Assembly: GCF_006088715.1 (NCBI RefSeq)
Contig: NZ_CP030771.1
Location: forward strand, 1,550,001-1,614,000
DNA from: Streptomyces sp. YIM 121038
GTDB taxonomy: Bacteria; Actinomycetota; Actinomycetes; Streptomycetales; Streptomycetaceae
Length of the DNA: 64,000 nucleotides
Direction of reading: 5' to 3'
Shown here: positions 61,258 to 64,000 of the stretch, in pieces
Layout of the letters: each line of letters begins with the position of its first letter
How positions within the stretch are numbered: position 1 is the stretch's first letter
Notes under the pieces: model-generated
What the model saw: the letters and a program-made list of their open reading frames with translations, nothing else
What the model was told of the DNA's origin: nothing
Databases searched by the model: none
Made by a program: the position numbers and the translations under genes

Positions 61258-61547
61258 GCGGCGGTGCCTCCTCGGCTCCGGGGCGGCGGGCCTGCGACTG
61301 GAGTTGGTTCGGGGGTTCCTTGGAGCCCGCCTGTCCTAAGTGCGGATTTCTGCGTCATCGCGTCACTTGCGTCAATCAGGCTTTTGACCTGCGGGTTTCG
61401 GTGACGCAGCAGGGCGGGGGCTGCGTCACCGGTGACATGGGCACCGGTCACGGAGGTGACGCGGGTGACGCGGGTGACGCGGGTGACGCGGGTGACGCGG
61501 GTGACGCGGGTGACGCGGGATGACGCAGGATTCGCCGTCTGCGTCAC
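61254..61547 (-). CDS. Doubtful small gene running through the iteron array
   Basis: A 97-codon frame that would start at GTG 61547 within a TGACGC copy and encode a protein with a long Arg-Val-Thr repeat from the 9-bp tandem array, then an unremarkable Pro/Gly-rich tail. Its stop overlaps the xis start in ATGA, which argues for a real gene. The weak ribosome site (AAGG) and the repeat-derived sequence argue against it. Confidence 0.35.
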   Translation of the reverse strand: MTQTANPASSRVTRVTRVTRVTRVTRVTRVTSVTGAHVTGDAAPALLRHRNPQVKSLIDASDAMTQKSALRTGGLQGTPEPTPVAGPPPRSRGGTAA

Positions 61548-61603
61548 GCCTTGCTGTCGCAGGTCAGGGGCCGTCTGGTGGGCCCGTGGTGACGCGGTGA
61601 CGC
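61352..61603. repeat. Iteron-like array: 16 copies of TGACGC/GCGTCA
   Basis: Sixteen copies of TGACGC on either strand in 252 bp, including seven perfect tandem copies of the 9-bp unit GTGACGCGG at 61456-61518. Further copies face both ways at 61352, 61360, 61369, 61402, 61423, 61521, 61541, 61590 and 61598. This density looks like initiator-binding iterons of a replication origin or a regulatory array in an integrative element. It lies between xis and the replication genes. Confidence 0.85.
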
Positions 61604-61724
61604 AGGTCTTCCCTTCTTAGGACAAAGGAAGATGGGGTGTCTGTGGTCTTGCGTCGCCCCTTAGGGCTTGAAGAACGAGCCGCTTCGCGGCGCGACTCGT
61701 GCAGGGCGGCTGCGCCGCCGGAAC

Positions 61725-61764
61725 AGCAAGAGGAGCACCCCGGGCGCGGCGTGCTCCTCTTGCT
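61725..61764 (-). terminator. Terminator-like hairpin after the replication ATPase gene
   Basis: Perfect 14-bp stem AGCAAGAGGAGCAC / GTGCTCCTCTTGCT with a 12-base loop, 15 bp beyond the stop codon of the ATPase gene on the - strand. Confidence 0.85.
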
Positions 61765-61779
61765 TGTCCGCCCTGGCGG

Positions 61780-63255
61780 TCAGAACGCGGGCTGCTGCTC
61801 GTGCTCCGGGGGCGGGGCCTGGTGGGTGATCTCGATGTAGCGGGCGGCGCTGGTGCGGCCCCAGTCGACCAGGACACCCCGGGCGGCCAGGGTGGGCTGG
61901 ATGCGCCTGAGCCGGTCGGAGAGCACCTTGCCCGTGGTCGGCCACCCCTTGGGCAGGGGGCGGCACTCCTCGCCGCTGTAGAGGGCGCTGAGGGCGTGCA
62001 GCCACTCGGCCGACGTCATGCGCACGTCCTCGCCCGGGGCGAGCTCTGCGGCGTGCTTGAGGACCGTTTGTGCCAGGAGGTCGCCCTCGATGACGTCGTC
62101 ATTCAGGTCATCCAGGCTTGCCCGGTAGGCGGCCAGCGTCCCGAAGCCGGTGGCCGCGTCGAGCTGGGCGCACAGGTGGGCGAAGTCGGCCATCCGCAGG
62201 TCGGTCGGCGTCTCGGCCTGGACCGCCCGCACCTGGACGGCCAGGTCCAGCAGGGAGCCGAGGACGACGGGCAGGATCTCGGCGTACTCCGCCCACAGCT
62301 CCGCCTCGGTGCGCCGCACCTTGGGCCGCTCCAGACGCAGCGTGAGGAGGCGTTCAGCGAGGTCGGGGCGGATGACGCCGACGTCGATACCGGTCAGCAG
62401 CATCGGTCGCCGGTAGCGGGAGCGCACCACGTCCCCGTCCGTGAACAGCGCGCGCTTGATCGACTCAGCGCCCGTGATGACGCAGCACATCAGGTCGGAC
62501 AGGTCCGGGGGCAGGTGGGAGAGATTGTCGAGAGCGGTGATCCATCCGGCGGCGACGGCCGTGATCATGTTCTCTTCGTCTTTCGGCGCCCGGCGCAGGT
62601 CGCCGGTCATGCCCTCGATGATCCGCACGAGCATCCGCCCGCCGGTCGACTTGCCCGCCCCCTGCGGGCCGGTCAGGAACGGTGCCGGGACCGGGGCAGA
62701 CGGTTCCAGGCAGCCGATGAGCCAGGCGAGGGCCAGGGCCTCGGTCTTGGCGTCGGCGAAGTTGCACAGCCGAAGGAGCAGGTCCAGGCCCTTGCCGCCT
62801 GTGTCCCTCGCCGGGAGGGGGAGTTCGCCGGTGAGCTGGGTGCGCCTCCAGCAGACCTCTTCGGGGTCGGGGGTGCGGATGTCCCATCCGGTGGGGTGGA
62901 TGCGGACCGACTGCCCGTCGGTGCGGCCCAGGTCCAGCCAGGTGGCTCCGTCGAAGCCGGGCGCGACGCGGATGTGGGTGGGCTGTACCGGCTCGGTCAA
63001 GGCGAGTGCTTCGATCAAGTCCAACGCCTCCTTGAGGGCGGTTCCGTTGAAGACGCCGACCCCGTCGCGGAAGAGGCCGACCATGAGTTCCTGGCGGTGG
63101 CTCCCGCTGGTGCCCTGGGAGCGGATCGGGCGAGCGACGGGGTGGCCGGTGCGCTGGGCGTAGACGGTGCCGTCGACGGTGCGGAAGTACCGGAAGTGGC
63201 TCTGCACGTAGTCGCAGATGACCTTGCGTGCAGGGTCCTTCTCGTCGTCGGCCAT
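61780..63255 (-). CDS. Helicase-type ATPase of the integrative element (primase-associated)
   Basis: A 491-residue AAA+-like ATPase. Walker A is FLTGPQGAGKSTGGRML near residue 190; Walker B follows in GWITALDNLSHLP. The N-terminal part (VICDYVQSHFRYFRTVDGTVYAQ) and C-terminal part with a helical end (LPKGWPTTGKVLSDRLRRIQ) match proteins that follow prim-pol genes in actinobacterial integrative elements and phage primase-helicase relatives. It probably unwinds the element's origin. Start ATG 63255 lies two bases after the stop of the upstream prim-pol gene, so the two are coupled. Confidence 0.8.
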   Translation of the reverse strand: MADDEKDPARKVICDYVQSHFRYFRTVDGTVYAQRTGHPVARPIRSQGTSGSHRQELMVGLFRDGVGVFNGTALKEALDLIEALALTEPVQPTHIRVAPGFDGATWLDLGRTDGQSVRIHPTGWDIRTPDPEEVCWRRTQLTGELPLPARDTGGKGLDLLLRLCNFADAKTEALALAWLIGCLEPSAPVPAPFLTGPQGAGKSTGGRMLVRIIEGMTGDLRRAPKDEENMITAVAAGWITALDNLSHLPPDLSDLMCCVITGAESIKRALFTDGDVVRSRYRRPMLLTGIDVGVIRPDLAERLLTLRLERPKVRRTEAELWAEYAEILPVVLGSLLDLAVQVRAVQAETPTDLRMADFAHLCAQLDAATGFGTLAAYRASLDDLNDDVIEGDLLAQTVLKHAAELAPGEDVRMTSAEWLHALSALYSGEECRPLPKGWPTTGKVLSDRLRRIQPTLAARGVLVDWGRTSAARYIEITHQAPPPEHEQQPAF

Positions 63256-63257
63256 GG

Positions 63258-64000
63258 TCACAGCCCCAGCCGGGCGCGGGCGTTGGCCCACGCATCCGTG
63301 CAGTGCCGGGCGGTCTCGCCCTTGGCCTGCGCGGCGGCGAACAGCCGCACCACGTCGGTGTCGGTGAGGCAGCCGCACCGGCCGTGCGTGGACAGCACGG
63401 CCAGGAAGGTGCGGTAGACGGTGGCGTGCACGGCGCTGCGGGCGTCGGTGATGCGCTGCTCGGCCATGGCGATGCCGCGCTCCAGGTAGGCGGGCGTGCG
63501 GTGGGGGCATGCTCCGCCCCCGGCGGGTGCGGGCACGCTGAGGGAGCTCGGCGTGGGCCGGGCCGTGGCGGGCTTCTTCACGGCCAGCGCGCGCACGATG
63601 TCCGGCAGCGCCGCGGGGGTGCCGGTGCCGGGGCCGAGCCAGCGGGCGTAGGCCATGCGGGACTTGATGTCGATGCCGGGGCGTACTCCGTGTGAGGAGG
63701 GCATGGTGCCCGCGTAGAGCCAGTGCTGGCCGCGTGTGGTGGGCAGGGTGCGGGTGGGGGGCAGGTGGGCTTGGGCCCAGGCGATGGCGTCGGCGTGGTC
63801 GAGGTCGACGACGGTGAGGCGGGCACCGGCGGGGTGGTAGGCGATGGCGGTGGCTTGCCGCCATGCGGCCGTCCAGGCCGGGGAGGTGAGCGTGCCCGGG
63901 TCGGTGGTCGCGGCAGCCCAGGCGTGGCACGGGCGCGGGCACCTGCACGGCCCGGCCTGTTTCATGTTGGGTCGGCCGCCGCAGGCGTTCTTGGCGCAGG
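63258..64000 (-). CDS. Bifunctional DNA primase/polymerase (prim-pol), 5' end outside window
   Basis: An archaeo-eukaryotic primase-type protein that makes primers for element replication. The visible 247 codons begin with a Cys/His zinc-like cluster (CAKNACGGRPN, then CRCPRPCHAW), and carry the catalytic Asp pair in LTVVDLDHADA and later HWLYAGTMPSS. The frame is open to the right edge, so the start is probably outside; an internal ATG at 63965 is only a possible start. The 3' end sits two bases before the helicase-type gene. Confidence 0.8.
   Translation of the reverse strand, partial: CAKNACGGRPNMKQAGPCRCPRPCHAWAAATTDPGTLTSPAWTAAWRQATAIAYHPAGARLTVVDLDHADAIAWAQAHLPPTRTLPTTRGQHWLYAGTMPSSHGVRPGIDIKSRMAYARWLGPGTGTPAALPDIVRALAVKKPATARPTPSSLSVPAPAGGGACPHRTPAYLERGIAMAEQRITDARSAVHATVYRTFLAVLSTHGRCGCLTDTDVVRLFAAAQAKGETARHCTDAWANARARLGL

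Noticed and set aside
61456..61518. The 9-bp tandem repeats as a CRISPR array
   Set aside because: Units are adjacent without spacers and no cas gene is present.

Overview
The window is chromosomal DNA from a Streptomyces-type actinomycete. Support comes from very high GC with G/C-ending codons, frequent GTG starts, AfsR/SARP and MmyB-type regulators, a class F sortase, two secreted subtilisin-inhibitor (SSI) family proteins, a type III polyketide synthase and an integrated element with Int, Xis and prim-pol genes. The sequence alone does not fix a species.

Layout. 1-8470: the end of a sensor kinase, then housekeeping and accessory enzymes with regulators (hydroxyacid dehydrogenase, DJ-1 protein divergent from a GlxA-type AraC regulator, quinone oxidoreductase divergent from an HxlR regulator, two methyltransferases, an SPFH protein). 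8622-17332: an exported family 8 polysaccharide lyase behind a LacI-type operator, then an unusual Kdp locus in which a 29-residue KdpF is followed directly by two KdpD kinases without KdpA, KdpB, KdpC or KdpE, then an imine-reductase-like enzyme. 17558-28539: an AfsR/SARP regulator, SSI inhibitor 1, an F420-type oxidoreductase and GNAT enzyme, lipoamide dehydrogenase, MMPL and MFS transporters. 28579-37148: PEP mutase-like enzyme, surface protein plus class F sortase, serine/threonine kinase, antibiotic phosphotransferase-like protein, exported amidase, a decayed YCII/sigma remnant, LysR regulator and a secreted serine protease whose second codon is TTA (bldA-type control). 37197-50234: asparagine synthetase, several regulators with clear operator palindromes, an orphan type III PKS next to an MmyB-type regulator, a TRIC channel, MarR-controlled isochorismatase, exported isoaspartyl peptidase, acyl-CoA dehydrogenase/TetR pair.

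50296-59576 is mostly conserved core: peptide deformylase, MurT-GatD (peptidoglycan amidation), 6-phosphofructokinase, a CtaG-type protein with a 52-residue membrane protein, SSI inhibitor 2, PlsC acyltransferase, a truncated epimerase pseudogene and an exported tripeptidyl-aminopeptidase-like hydrolase. From about 59.6 kb to the right edge lies the left end of an integrative element (AICE-like): tyrosine integrase, excisionase, an iteron-like array with 16 copies of TGACGC, a helicase-type ATPase and a prim-pol gene that runs off the window.

The strongest points for a second look are the iteron array of the integrative element, the kdpF-kdpD-kdpD arrangement lacking the pump, the TTA-containing protease together with two Lys-P1 SSI inhibitors, the 40-bp perfect palindrome in front of the MarR gene, and the orphan type III PKS.
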